Below, one piece after another: positions 38,519-49,115 of a DNA stretch of 64,000 nt. The notes beneath the pieces are model-generated. The model had not been told where the DNA came from, ran no database searches, and was given only the letters and a program-made list of their open reading frames with translations. The DNA lies in the NCBI RefSeq assembly GCF_902713425.1, contig NC_081198.1, positions 2,763,492-2,827,491 of the forward strand. Reading direction: 5' to 3'. This DNA comes from Acipenser ruthenus. Its lineage: Eukaryota; Chordata; Actinopteri; Acipenseriformes; Acipenseridae. A program made the translations under genes and the position numbers. Position 1 is the stretch's first letter, and each line of letters starts with the position of its first letter.

Positions 38519-38817
38519 CACACGCACGCAAAGTGACACAGTTCTTTAAAAAATGTTAAATTAGAACACAGCTGTACTTAAAAACGATGGGGATAAGATT
38601 GCGAATGCTGTCCCTCCCCTGCTGTACCTGATGTGTTTGAACTCCTGCTCAGTGTAGTGGTGATTGGAGAGCACTTTATTCAGGTCTACGGAGTGAGACC
38701 GATACCCATCTGTCAGCCCTTCCAGGGTCTGAGAGAAAAGAGAGAAAGTAGCCTGGTGGAAAAGGGGTTAGGTTTGGACACTCCCCGCCCCCCTGCTGCT
38801 ATTGCCCTGTCCTGCAT

Positions 38818-38887
<70 letters not shown>

Positions 38888-41800
38888 ACTGTCTTGGTAT
38901 CCCTGAACAGCTAATCATCCCCTCTTTAAATATATGCAAAAGATTTTAAAAGATCTAGCCATCTCACAAGTGCTGTGGTATGCCAACATGTTATCCATTT
39001 ATAGCCATGTACAACGGCTAGGGGTGGGGCTTTTATAGCCCAGTTTTGTTCCCACTTTATTGCATTGATTTATTTGAAGCACACCTTGCTATTAACCCTT
39101 TCCCCCCACCGTCATCCCTACAGGACACTTACCTTGCTGTTCCTCTCCTGCGATCGTTTCATCTCCCTGGTTTCAGAAATCTTGTTCAAAAGCTCAGGAC
39201 ATTCAAAGAGCTCTGAAACACCTTTCACCGGACTGAGAGCAACACTGAGAGCAAAAGACTTTGATGTATCCCCCTAACTTATATAATGACATATGGTCTA
39301 CACAGTATATAGCAATATATGATCTAAACAGCACACAAGAACATACAGAAATACATTGATCAAGACTCCTCGTCAAAATGTTTGTTAGAACTGTAGAGCA
39401 TTTTTGATGGATCGTTGGATCTTAGTAGTGCTGAACCTTAAGCTTGTAACCCTGCTGTATCGCAGACCTGCAGTAAGTAAACAACAGTAGGGTTACTACA
39501 GAGCTGAAGAGAGGAGGTATTTATTCAATGCTGTTTACATTATCAAAACCATCTGGGCCCTGGTGCACAGGACTACAGCACAGTAGCAAACCTTCATTGT
39601 TAACAGCAATCTGAAAAGAAGCATGGACACTAACATGCAGCACAAAGCTATGATCAGGAATGACATGCTCCTGCAGTGAACAGTGCAGGTGGTTCAAAGA
39701 CTGCTGCACCTGGAACACAGCTGAGATTACACACCCCAGGCAATCACACTGATGTTTACTCATTATTCTTGATGAATAATTTGACTGCAACGTGGGTGAA
39801 AGTTGCCAGCCCACTCTCTTTGAAAAGTGTCTATTGGACCTCCTGTGGCTATACAAATACTAATAAAGAAAGGCAGCCTGAGGGTAATGGCAGAAAAAAC
39901 TTCAAAGAAGAAAGCTGTTCAGCAATTAAACAGTTAAAGTGTGACTAACGGTGCAAATTAATGGCTGACAAACCAAACTAAGCATCAAAAGGAAACGGTC
40001 TTGTTGTTGAAATAAGCATGGATGAAGTGTCTGACACCTGGAAGGAGCCTCTTTTCAGTTGCCTTGTTAAATGTTTTCTCATTCAAACCTTCTTCGCATC
40101 TGAGGCACAAGGGAGCACCTATTCTGGATCAGGGTGCTGTGTGTGTGTGTGTGTGTGCGTGCGTGCATGCGTGTGTGTGTACAGCTCCCAAAGTGATATA
40201 AAACCCATCCGCAGTGCATGACTCCCCTTCCATCAGTCCCCCCCATGCTGCTAATTAACAGCTCTGTAAAGTGTTCTCAACAGGTACTGGGCATTAAGCT
40301 GCGCAATCTGAAAGCAGCGTTCTGATGAGGAAGCTGCCCTCTGTGGCTGGATGTGAGCGGATACAGGTGGAGGGTCACTTACTCAGCTGTAGTTTAATGT
40401 GCTCAACCTCTCTCCTCAGCGTCTCGCACTCCTCACGCAGCAGCTTCTTGCTAAAAAGAACTAAAGAAAAGCTTGTATGTTGCGGTTATGCAGGGTGTGA
40501 TCCTCGGCACACAAGTTCATTCTTGTTGAGATGTTGCTGGGTCTGGTTGGCATGGGCAGAGCAGCTGGTAGCTTAGGGAGGGTTTTGAAAGACTAATTAG
40601 TTACATTTTTTGTGCAATACACAGCACATCTCCTGTATCTGTCCTTGCAGTCACCCCTTGGTCTAAATAAGTTGTCCAACCATTTGGGCTACAACAGCCA
40701 TACTGACACAACCATACCATAAAACATCACAAAACAGCATGACACACTGACACAGCTTCAGTAATTTTGTGTGCATTAAATGTTAGATGTTTAACATCAA
40801 TGTTGCTGCATTGTGACTCTACCCAAGGCTACAGATTGCCATTGCAGTCTTTTCAAACCCATTAACCCTGAAACGGGATACTTCAGAAGATAACGTGGAG
40901 CTCATGAGTCGTCGCTGGCTCTGGAGCCCACCGTTGAACATCCCTGCTCTGAATTCTGTTTGGTTCACCTGTCCTGTATCTCCTGCTGCCCCTGGCTGCC
41001 GGCTCTCTCTGCCTCTCTCTGTAGCTGAGCTCTCAGGCTGTACAGCTCGCTGGTCACCTCCTTCTTCCACTCCTCTACTCTCCTCTCCAGCCGCCACTCT
41101 GGACTCCTGCGCTGCTCCTCCTCCCCGCGAGTCCGCAACCTGCGCACCTCCTCTGCAACCCCAGGAGAGCACAGCGAAGCTGAGCATGTGCAACAGTCTT
41201 ATCTTCGTTTTTGAGTTTGGTTTCTTCCGTGCCTACGTGATCCGCTGTGACTAGCGCCACTCACACATCCTGCAAGGTTAACTGATAAATTGCAACATCA
41301 GCCCCCACACCATTAGGAGATCCGCCATGCTTTACCACCTGGGAGGCTGGAGTGCATCAGGGATGCAAATAAGACTCCCATTGCATAGCAGTTTGATCCA
41401 TTCCATTTCACTATGAGTTTAATAAGACACACCTGAGCTTCTTACCTATACACCAGGGCTAATCAAGCTCGTATTAAAAACCAGAATGGGTGAAAATGCT
41501 ATGCAATAGGAATCTCATTTCCATCTTATTTCAATACTGAAGACATGGAGAAAGACTGCCAGTCGTTGAACTTATTACGTTTCTTTGAGTATTTCTAAAT
41601 TGAGCTAAGCAAACACAATGAAAGAGATCAATAGAAGTCGTGGGGCCTGACCCTCTAGTGTCTGTATGCGGTGCTGCTGCAGCTCCCGGTCCTTCTCCAG
41701 CTTCAGAACCGTCTGAGTGAGGGACTCGATCGCCTGGAGGGAGAGGAGAGGAGAGGAGGAACAACACGATGAACAGGCTCCGTGCATCACAGCTACCTTT

Positions 41801-43905
41801 GACATGCTGTCAATGTGTCCCTGAACAAAAACGAACTTTCAGCACTAATACAACCCTCCTAAAACTCATGAAATAGTTTGACCGGGTCTCTGCAAACCAG
41901 CCTGCTGTGCTGAGCGGAGTGATTTTTCTTAGCCTCTGTCATTTTGATTATTGGCATAGGAACTGAAGCTCCCTTTAGGAACAGAGTCTGATGCATTTGG
42001 GGGCAGCCTTGAAAAAGAAGACGCTTCAGTAAAGCCTTGTTATATACTACGCCCCACCCCACCCTGACAGCGGCACGCTCTACATGTCTAACAGAGCCCA
42101 GGGGCAGGCAGCCACAGTGAGCGCCAGGTTTCAAAGGCTGGGGTGATTACAGGCAGTGCAGGTGGGGCTCCCACTCCTCTGTTGTATCTGGGGCTTCAAA
42201 TGAACCAACCCGCCTTCACTGAGAGGCAAGCAAACATGCACGCTGTGAAGTGCAGTGCGTGATCACTAAAGTGTACTGCAAGTCATGTCTGCGTTAGAGC
42301 CTGTGTGAGCAGCAGCTGCACTCTGCTTAGAGTGGTGTCTCTATGCCAGTGCATGCGCTGGTGTTAAAGCAGGTTTCACTGTAGTTTAAAAGCAGTCTGT
42401 GTCAGGGGGTATACCACTAGCGCCCTAAAGCCTTAAACCTACTACCTCTTTCTACTGTACAGGTATGGTATCGTATTGTATTGCATTGGATTTTGTGCTC
42501 TCTCTTTTTTTTCGTTATCTGACTCACACATCATAAGACAGTGCAACAGCAAGCTCTTCATGTCCAGCGAGTCACCCAACTCATCTGAGTGCAACACAAA
42601 CACACAGAAATGAGATGCAGAGCACCCAGGGGAAAAGGATTGCACATTTTCATTAGCAAGGACTAGCTCAGGGGAGATGGTCATGGAACATTCACATAGA
42701 ACATCTTAAAAAACAAAGGGAAAGCACTTTGAAAAGCTAATTAAATCTGTAATTTAAAGATGTACATGTTTAAAACAGCAATAAAAGCACTGGTTAACAG
42801 TTTCTAAAACCCTGACTAAAGGGCATTATCTTATTAGTTCACATGGTCCGTACAGCACAGTCTTACCTTCAGTCAACTACAAGAAGATAATGCCCTCTAG
42901 TCCAGAATCTGGTGTTTCAATATATTAGAGTTGATTTTAAAGGTTTTGTTTTCATTATAAAAGCTTAGCCTGTTAAAAGCATCAGAAGGTGTAGTAAATA
43001 ATATGGTACCCTAATACCCAGTATTAGTATGCTAAGAGCGTCGGGCAAGTGTCCCAATAAATTACCTTTTGAGAAGCTTCCTGCCGTATTCAATCTCTCC
43101 TGCAAAAAGAGAAGATCATTAAACTAACATGTCATCTGAAAGCAACACCAGTCAATACAGGGTTAATACATATAGAGTGAATACAGAGAACAAGGTATTT
43201 AAAATGTTACTCACTCACTGAGGCATCTATCTAGTTTAAAAGTTGCCTTACTGGCAAAGCGTTTAAAAGATTTTAGATGTGTTTCTACTTGGCTTTCTTG
43301 TAATAAAGTAGACAATCAAAGAGCATTGACTATCTGATTTCTCCAGCAGCAAAATCTTACAGTGTATTACTCAGGTGGGCAGGTCAATACTGTGCCAGAC
43401 AGTGCCCCCTGCTGTTGATACAGAGCAATCACAACATAGAGCTATGGTACAAGAATTTACTGCAAAACAACTTAAATCACAGAGCAGAGTTGAAACTCTG
43501 TGTTTTCTACATGCACATTGAAAGGGACTGCCTTACTGACCCATATTAGAGATCACATATTGTTCTCATTTAATGATGTCCAGGAGCTATTCCTGCAATC
43601 TCTTGCACTTACTGTACTGGGTTTAGGCAGCTAGATTCCCTTCTATGACACTCCAGGGATGCACACTCTCAACAAAAGCCTCTCTGTTCCCATCTCAGCA
43701 CACCTCTATGCACACACTGTGCTGCGGTTAAACTCTGTAAATTGTGCAGCTATAACATTTCGTGGGGAAAAGCACAACGGTTGAAGATCTGGCTGTGAGG
43801 AGGACGTGTGCCAGCCTGGCTATTACAGCCTGCTACTCACCCGGATTCAAGCCATACTGCTGTCAGTGTGGAGAGGATGGAGCTCAGCTGTGTGTCCCAG
43901 TTCAT
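33632..43905 (-). CDS. ccdc163: Coiled-coil protein of the CCDC159/CCDC163 family (partly resolved)
   Basis: Minus-strand exons whose phases agree: 41733-41652 (AIESLTQTVLKLEKDREL...), 41152-40969 (EEVRRLRTRGEEEQ...EIQD), 40450-40383 (SKKLLREECETLRREVEHIK), 39212-39133 (KLFECPELLNKISETREMKR), 38728-38628 (TLEGLTDGYRSHSVDLNKVL), and from 36072 (SSVMDLKEEVRSLKRSVGRL). The last exon, 33780-33632, ends in an acidic Ser/Asp-rich tail and stop. A start exon at 43905-43841 (MNWDTQLSSILSTLTAVW, strong GTGAGT donor) and an exon at 43099-43066 are likely, but their phases do not join as read. One exon before 41733 and the donor after about 35990 are missing. The order LEK...LQQ...QTLEE, QEIQDSKKLL and a late KEEVRSL block resembles CCDC159. 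Divergence from MMACHC suggests CCDC163. It may be complete or decaying. Confidence 0.7.
33781..35990 (-). other. Intron region of the coiled-coil gene with unresolved exon content
   Basis: It holds a family B SINE (34144-34383). The preceding exon (from 36072) shows no consensus GT donor in frame, so a further exon or a non-standard splice may exist here. A polar stretch near 35,450-35,560 on the minus strand was considered but lacks a usable donor. Confidence 0.45.
34144..34383 (-). repeat. tRNA-derived SINE, family B, copy 1
   Basis: In reverse orientation it reads from a tRNA-like head (GTGTGGTCCAGTGGTTAAAG, then a B-box-like GGTTCTAATCCC) through GAGTCACTT-type body sequence to CCTTGGATAAAGGCGTCTGC and TAAATAAACA. 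It is the same family as 53616-53852. The terminal GCGTCTGCTAA phrase is shared with family A. Confidence 0.82.
36131..36728. repeat. 38-bp minisatellite
   Basis: About 16 copies of a unit close to 38 bp, read as AGGCAGTGTGGTCTAG then AGGTCTGAGCTGAGGGACTGAG. Several copies are shortened, with deletions around CTGAGCTGACTGGG. It lies in the coiled-coil gene intron, about 60 bp beyond the acceptor of the exon at 36072. The TGGTCTAGTGG core looks like a tRNA A box. Confidence 0.93.
37237..38177. repeat. 32-bp minisatellite with 3-unit higher-order pattern
   Basis: About 29 copies of AGAGGCTCTCGTGTTTTAAC followed by TCGTAGATGAAC. Units end either ATGAAC (type A) or GTGTGC (type G), mostly in the order A-A-G, a 96-bp period. 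The block 37330-37500 recurs identically about 480 bp later, including a rare CTCATG variant. One unit of the 38-bp array is embedded at the right end (38175-38207). Confidence 0.95.
38459..38530. repeat. (CA)n(GCAC)n microsatellite
   Basis: A CA run passes into about ten ACGC tetramers in the same intron as the minisatellites. Confidence 0.95.
38820..38884. repeat. (TA)n microsatellite
   Basis: About 32 TA dinucleotides in the intron just upstream (minus strand) of the exon at 38728-38628. Confidence 0.97.
40137..40180. repeat. (GT)n microsatellite
   Basis: GT/GC dinucleotide run of about 44 bp in a coiled-coil gene intron. Confidence 0.9.
41359..41534. mobile_element. Foldback (MITE-like) element
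   Basis: The left end GATGCAAATAAGACTCCCAT continues TGCATAGCAGTTT. The reverse complement of the right end, GATGGAAATGAGATTCCTAT, continues TGCATAGCATTTT. This is an inverted repeat of about 44 bp at roughly 80% identity by eye. Relatives lie at 7829-7950 and 60759-60860. No target-site duplication is clear. It lies in an intron of the coiled-coil gene. Confidence 0.65.
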
Positions 43906-45298
43906 CGGTGGTTGTGAGGCAGGGCTGTAAACACTGTCAATGTCAATAGAAACAGCAGACTGGTTAACATTACACTAAGCCTGCATGAGACATTGAATAA
44001 GATAGCACACACAAGCACACGCACACACACACGTTTGTCTATAGCGTGAATGACGACTTTGCACTCCCTTATGGATTTACTATTCTGAACTCCAGAGGCA
44101 TGGGCTGCCTGAGCTGTACCAATCCATGCTAATGAGAAGACAGTCAGCGTGTTGTTAATGACATCCAACACTGACCCATGTGCTGCAAGCTCAACAAAGT
44201 GAGACTGTTCAACCAGATCGCCATCTTGCAGGTCAAGCCTGACCTTTTGCAATGCAACAGCAGATAACCCTGTACTGTGTACTGCGATCAGGAGGGCAAA
44301 TGGAACCTCGAAAAGCAGCAAGAAGGCAACTTATATATGAACATAAAACACTGATGACTTGCACGCTTAAAAAGGGGGGGTAGTGATAGGATTTGTCACA
44401 TGTTCTCCATGGATACCAGGAAGCAATACAGTTGGCCACAATGACAACAAAACCACAGGGAACAGTGAAATGCGATTCATGTAATTAATTAATACAGTAG
44501 GGATACATATAAATCTGAAATGCATCAAGCCCTACAGTTAAAGGATGTATTTCACTGCCCTGTAATATATTCTGCAGCAGTACAAACTTAAATGAAACTG
44601 AACAATATATTACACAACTGTGATAAGTACTGTTACAGCCAGCATACAAGTTAAAAGCACAGCAAAGTGTAATTAAGCATAGTGGAAGAGTGGTAGAATA
44701 CATAACAACCCACAATAAATTATGGGAAATGCATAGATACCACGATATGCACACAATAGAAAACTGAAGTAATTGAATTCTTTTTTTTGAGGAACTACAT
44801 TCGTTTGCATGTACAATGCATGTAGGTATGAACAAAACAGTCAGAATTCAGATCGTTATAAAAGGACGTATGGGAAGCAGATTTAGCAAAACCAACTAAA
44901 CACAACATGTTTATAAACTAGCATTACTCCTAACCCTTTAAGGTAGAATTGTATGGAGGGTGTGTAGAGTTAGCACAGCCTTCCATTTCAGAATAGGCGT
45001 TTACTGAAAGGAACGGTACACTACACATTGATTTGACCCCCCAAAATGTCCACGTTGCTTCCTAACGTAAACATTGTTCCACGTGGGTATGGCACTATCT
45101 TTGTGTATAGAGAGAGAAAGGGAAAGAGAGAGAGAGAGAGAGAAAGAGAGATGAATGCTTTAAAACCTGGTTTGCAATTCAGTTTTATTAAGAAGGCTTT
45201 TAGTGAGACCAGCTATTCCTTAAATTGAATATACAAATGTCCAGTAGCCAGCCCCACCTCCCTGACCGCCCTGCTCCATTCTCTCTCCCTCCCCTCAG
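43906..45298. other. Spacer between the coiled-coil gene and the MMACHC relic
   Basis: The two flanking genes are divergent here. MMACHC exons 1 and 2 (276 coding nt in human, as I recall) would be expected in this 1.4 kb, but I find nothing resembling them on the plus strand. The 139-codon minus-strand frame at 43902-44321 overlaps the first coiled-coil exon and is not recognised. A (GA)n tract lies at 45116-45150. Confidence 0.5.
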
Positions 45299-46007
45299 AG
45301 TTTCCCTGCACAGAAGGTGGAGGTGAACTACGACCATGACATGCTACCCAGCCGCCGGCCCCGCTTTCTGGCCCAGACGGCAGCTCACGTGGCAGGAGCA
45401 GCGTATTATTACCAGAGGAAAGACATCACTGCAGATCCGTGGGGAGACAAGGTGTGCTTCATTAATACTCTGTGTTTGTCAAGATGGTTCCACAAGGCAT
45501 GGTTACAAAATAAAGCTGGGATGCACCCAGTCCTGGGTTTCAGTTTATTATATTATGTAAGGATCAAGATCCAGGCATTTGATATTAAATGCATTGTTTC
45601 TCCCCTTATATCTGCATGAACAACTGTTAGTAAACCTACAGTCTCAGGTGATGCTGTGATGAGAAGTGGGATCAGTTCATTCAGAGCAGATTTATCAGGG
45701 GCCTAAAACTCCTGGCACCTGGTTATTTAAAGAGTTTCAGCCTTGAGATAGTACACGTAATCCTGTGGTTTTTGCATTGCAGAAGATGTACGGTGTGTGC
45801 ATGCACCCTCGATACAGAGGCTGGTTTGCGATCCGCGCTTTGCTGGTGTTCCCTGGGGTAGGGGCCGAGGGGCTGGTGCAGATGGACCCCCCGGACTGCG
45901 TCCCGTCACAGGAGCTGAGGATCGATTCAACCTGCGCTGGCAGGACTGGAGCTATCGGGACATTGTGCCCGTGGAGGAGCGCTACTCAGAAGAACTGAAT
46001 CTGTCAT
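45299..46007 (+). pseudogene. mmachc: MMACHC relic (exons 3 and 4 only)
   Basis: MMACHC is the cytosolic cobalamin (vitamin B12) processing protein of the cblC locus. Exon 3 (45299-45451, GT-AG bounded, 153 nt, the same length as human exon 3 as I recall) encodes FLAQTAAHVAGAAYYYQRKD and ADPWGDK. Exon 4 (from 45783) gives GVCMHPRYRGWFAIRALLVF and PDCVPSQELR. The frame is then lost: the matching continuation FNLRWQDWSYRDIVPVEERY is in another frame from about 45926, consistent with a small deletion. After YSEEL the family C-terminal region (normally STPPAQRL...) is not recognisable. Exons 1-2 are absent upstream. An assembly error could explain one break but not all of these defects, so I read it as a decaying duplicate. 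An AATAAA lies at about 46384. Confidence 0.8.
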
Positions 46008-47672
46008 GTAAGGGGCATTGTGTTGCCACTCTAATGGGTTCAGTGGGACCAAGCTGATAAATATGGTCTTTTTTCCTGCACTTGTAGGATTTACTTTTAG
46101 AAAGGAATTCCAGTCTGTCTGTAGAATACTGCACTTGAATCTGCTCTGCATCTGTTGCCGCTGTGAGCTGTCTGGGATCATGCACTCGATTGGTGTTTCC
46201 CAAGGCATCAGTGCAGTTCAGGTTGCCAATTTGATTCACTGATTTATACATTCCTTCATCAATGTAGACTTTAGGGCAGAGGGTGGAGGGTTTAGGTATG
46301 GGTGTGGAAAATGACTAACTATATACAGTGGCTGAGGGGTTTCATGGTACATAATGGAATGATACGTATTTCATAATATAGACAATAAAGCTATTAAATG
46401 TAAAACGTGTGCTGATGTTTTGTTTTCTACTATTACTTTAATGGTGGATAGTATGTACCACCCACTATTACCAACTGCAATAGAAGATACATTGAAGCTG
46501 TAACACATCAAATTCAAAGAACACAGCTTGATGTCATATTTAAGTTATTCAGCTAAACTGAAATTAAGCTAATACAACAGTAGCACATGCGTCTGGGGGG
46601 GGGGGAATAAAAAAATAAATAATACTTTCTACATTTCTGAAAGGAAAAAAAAAATAGTAAAGTACAATTTTGAACGTATGAATTCTAGTCCTTTCTAACC
46701 ATTCAACAAATGTAATGACAAAATGTTGTGTGCAGCTGCCATTACCATTGAAACCACACTAGTTCACATGCAAGAAACTCTGCTCTAGCTGTACTGAAAA
46801 AAAGAACTTCAGGTTAAAGAGTAATTTTACATTCCAGCTGCTGGTCTGATACGTGAAGTGAGATGTGTGCAATCCCTGGAGGAGAGAACAGCACACTTCT
46901 CAAACCACAAGAGGCTGTGTGGAGGAGCAGCTTCTTTCCTAGTCTCTCCAGTCAGTTAGACCTGCATAGCCATTAACAGAACACAGAAAAACACAAGAAG
47001 CAAAAAACAGTAAGGATGCCACTTTAAACTGGCACAGGTTTCATTTTATAAAATTCGATTTTAATACAATAAAACTCCAGCACGAAAATCAGCCCCAACC
47101 TCACTGGCATTGTCACTCAACCCCCTCCCATTGGAGCGCTCCAACATGCCCAATTAGGGTACTTAAGAAATCAAACACACTTGTGGTGGTCAAGGGTAAG
47201 ATAATTGAGATCAGGAATTCTATTCGTAGTGTATAAATCTTTGAGGACTTGGTGCTTGACTTTTGCATACAATCTGTTGCGTTTGTATTTTAATCTGGTT
47301 CATTTGCCTGACTGGCATCACTTTGCACATGTGCATTACAGGATTAGAGGGGTGTAGTAAAAATAGGGTGACCATTCCGTGCACTGCTTCAATACTGTAC
47401 TAGCCATCTCAACTACATCAGGGTAATCCACTGCACATGTGCCAAACAATGAGACAAAACAGCAAGCAGATGAACCAGACAGAATTCGCTACAGCCAGGC
47501 ACTAAACATACAGTTATAAGTCCGTCCACGCCGGAAAGCTCTGTGACAAGTTTAGCAAGGGAAGAGTAACATCTACCATGGAGATCTCCAATAATCAAAA
47601 AGCCTAGTCAGCAAGCGCCCCCGCCCCACCCCACGCACGCACGCAGGGCTCTGCCACCCACTGGCTGGCTGC
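46008..47672. other. Convergent spacer between the MMACHC relic and MGST3
   Basis: It contains the likely 3' UTR of MGST3. An ATTAAA-type signal lies on the minus strand at 47060-47065, about 610 nt past the stop. There is a poly-G run at about 46597. No further gene is supported. Confidence 0.45.
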
Positions 47673-49041
47673 TCAGTGACAGCAAGACGGCTGCCAGCCC
47701 AGGAGATTCTTTGCGAAGCACAGAGCCGTCCCCATGAGCCCCAAGAGAGCCACCGACGAGAAAGCGCCTCTCATCCTCTTCTTGGGATCTGCAGGCAAGG
47801 AACAGAGCAAGACCTGTTAGCATATCCCAGTAACTCGTGCAAATAAATACCTTGCACTGTCCGTGTTAAATGGACACATTACAGGAGTGATTTGTGAGGT
47901 TGCTGAACTGCATCCAGAGAAATGCGGAACAGCACTGCATTTTAGTTTATTACAGAAGTCACTTCAAACAGGGATCCCTCACCTCCACTGTAGTACCCGT
48001 AGGCATACACCTCTCTGCCGATCACCCAGGTCATCCCCAGAAAACTAGCCACTCGCTAAACAAACAAGAGGAGCAAGCGTTAAGGAAGCAGTGACAGATC
48101 GACCAAGAGGAACACAAGCCTTGCAAGAACATACCGGTACTGTAAAACTGTCTGTTTATCACTCAGTTATTTGCTTTATCTTCGTATCAACTCAGAATTC
48201 AGAAACAAGTGAAACAGCCCAGACAACCAGTTTGTAATCTGGGTTCTCAGTTGGTAGTGTCAATCAGGACATTGTTTAAAATGGAAAACATTCAAATCTC
48301 CCAGGCATGCACCAGCTGCAGAAGCAAATACTGTGTTATGTAGAACAATCACTGTACCAAATGATGTGTTGTCTATTGAAAAATTGTCATTTTAGAATCT
48401 TTCTTGGGCCATCTTGACTAAGATTAACATAACTTGTGAAGTCAACTTTGAAAAGCTCAATCGTCAATTCAGTTGTGATCACTCTTGTGAAAGGCGCTAT
48501 ATAAAAACCCATTGTATTGTATAGCTACTTACAGGATGCTGGATTCCTCCGATCGTCAGGAAGAACAGGAAAGGAGCATAGACCTCGAGCCTGGGGACAA
48601 AGCACAGTCACACACACAGATTCATGAGAAACTGAAACCTTGCAGTGCATGGTAAAGCAATGGGCTGTGCAGGATACATACGTGTTCTGGTGCGCTCGCT
48701 GAATGCAGTTGAAGATGTTGCTGTTCTCACCGTCCTCAAGGTACATCTTGGGGTACTGGAGTAAGAAAATGAAAAACATTAAAACCTTGGTTGACACTAG
48801 TAGTTTACACACCACTGGCCAGCAGTTTGAGCCACTCTAGTCATTAGTGGGATCTGCTCTTCAGATCTGAGGTTCATGAGGATTAACCTCTCCCCAGCCC
48901 CCTCTCCCAGGTGTGTTCACTCACCGGCACATTGTACTTCTTGCGCGCTTTGCCCACGTTCACGGCCAGGTGCATCACCATGATGAAGCTGGCCGTGCCA
49001 GTCAGCACCACGTAGCCATACTCTTTGGAGAGAACCACCAT
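47673..49041 (-). CDS. mgst3: Microsomal glutathione S-transferase 3
   Basis: MGST3 is an integral membrane MAPEG enzyme of the ER that uses glutathione to conjugate LTA4 and reduce lipid hydroperoxides. Five coding exons on the minus strand: 49041-48925, 48755-48682, 48590-48533, 48055-47983 and 47788-47673. All are GT-AG with matching phases; total 438 nt, 145 residues. Exon 1 reads [20 protein letters not shown]. Exon 2 carries the family signature [11 protein letters not shown] with the RAxxN motif. Then [39 protein letters not shown], and [20 protein letters not shown]. The protein ends SCCH, like the KCCH end of human MGST3, whose cysteines are thought to be lipidated. Four membrane segments are visible. 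The gene looks intact. Its ATG exon begins 11 nt upstream at 49052, and a noncoding first exon probably ends at 50994. Confidence 0.96.
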
Positions 49042-49059
49042 CGTTACAGCAACTGGGTA

Positions 49060-49115
49060 ATACAGACACAGACAGACAGAGACAGAGACAGAGAGAGAGC
49101 GAGAGAGAGAGAGAG
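49060..49115 (-). repeat. CT/GTCT microsatellite in the MGST3 acceptor tract
   Basis: On the minus strand (CT)n and (TGTC)n run directly into TGTATTACCCAG, the acceptor at 49053. The microsatellite therefore supplies the polypyrimidine tract of the intron before the start-codon exon. Confidence 0.85.

Noticed and set aside
42525-42590. Possible coiled-coil exon (ELGDSLDMKSLLLHCLM, minus strand)
   Set aside because: It has splice-like borders, but its exit phase cannot join the exon at 41733, which needs phase 0.
43902-44321. 139-codon minus-strand frame with hydrophobic stretches
   Set aside because: It overlaps the likely start exon of the coiled-coil gene and matches no family known to me.
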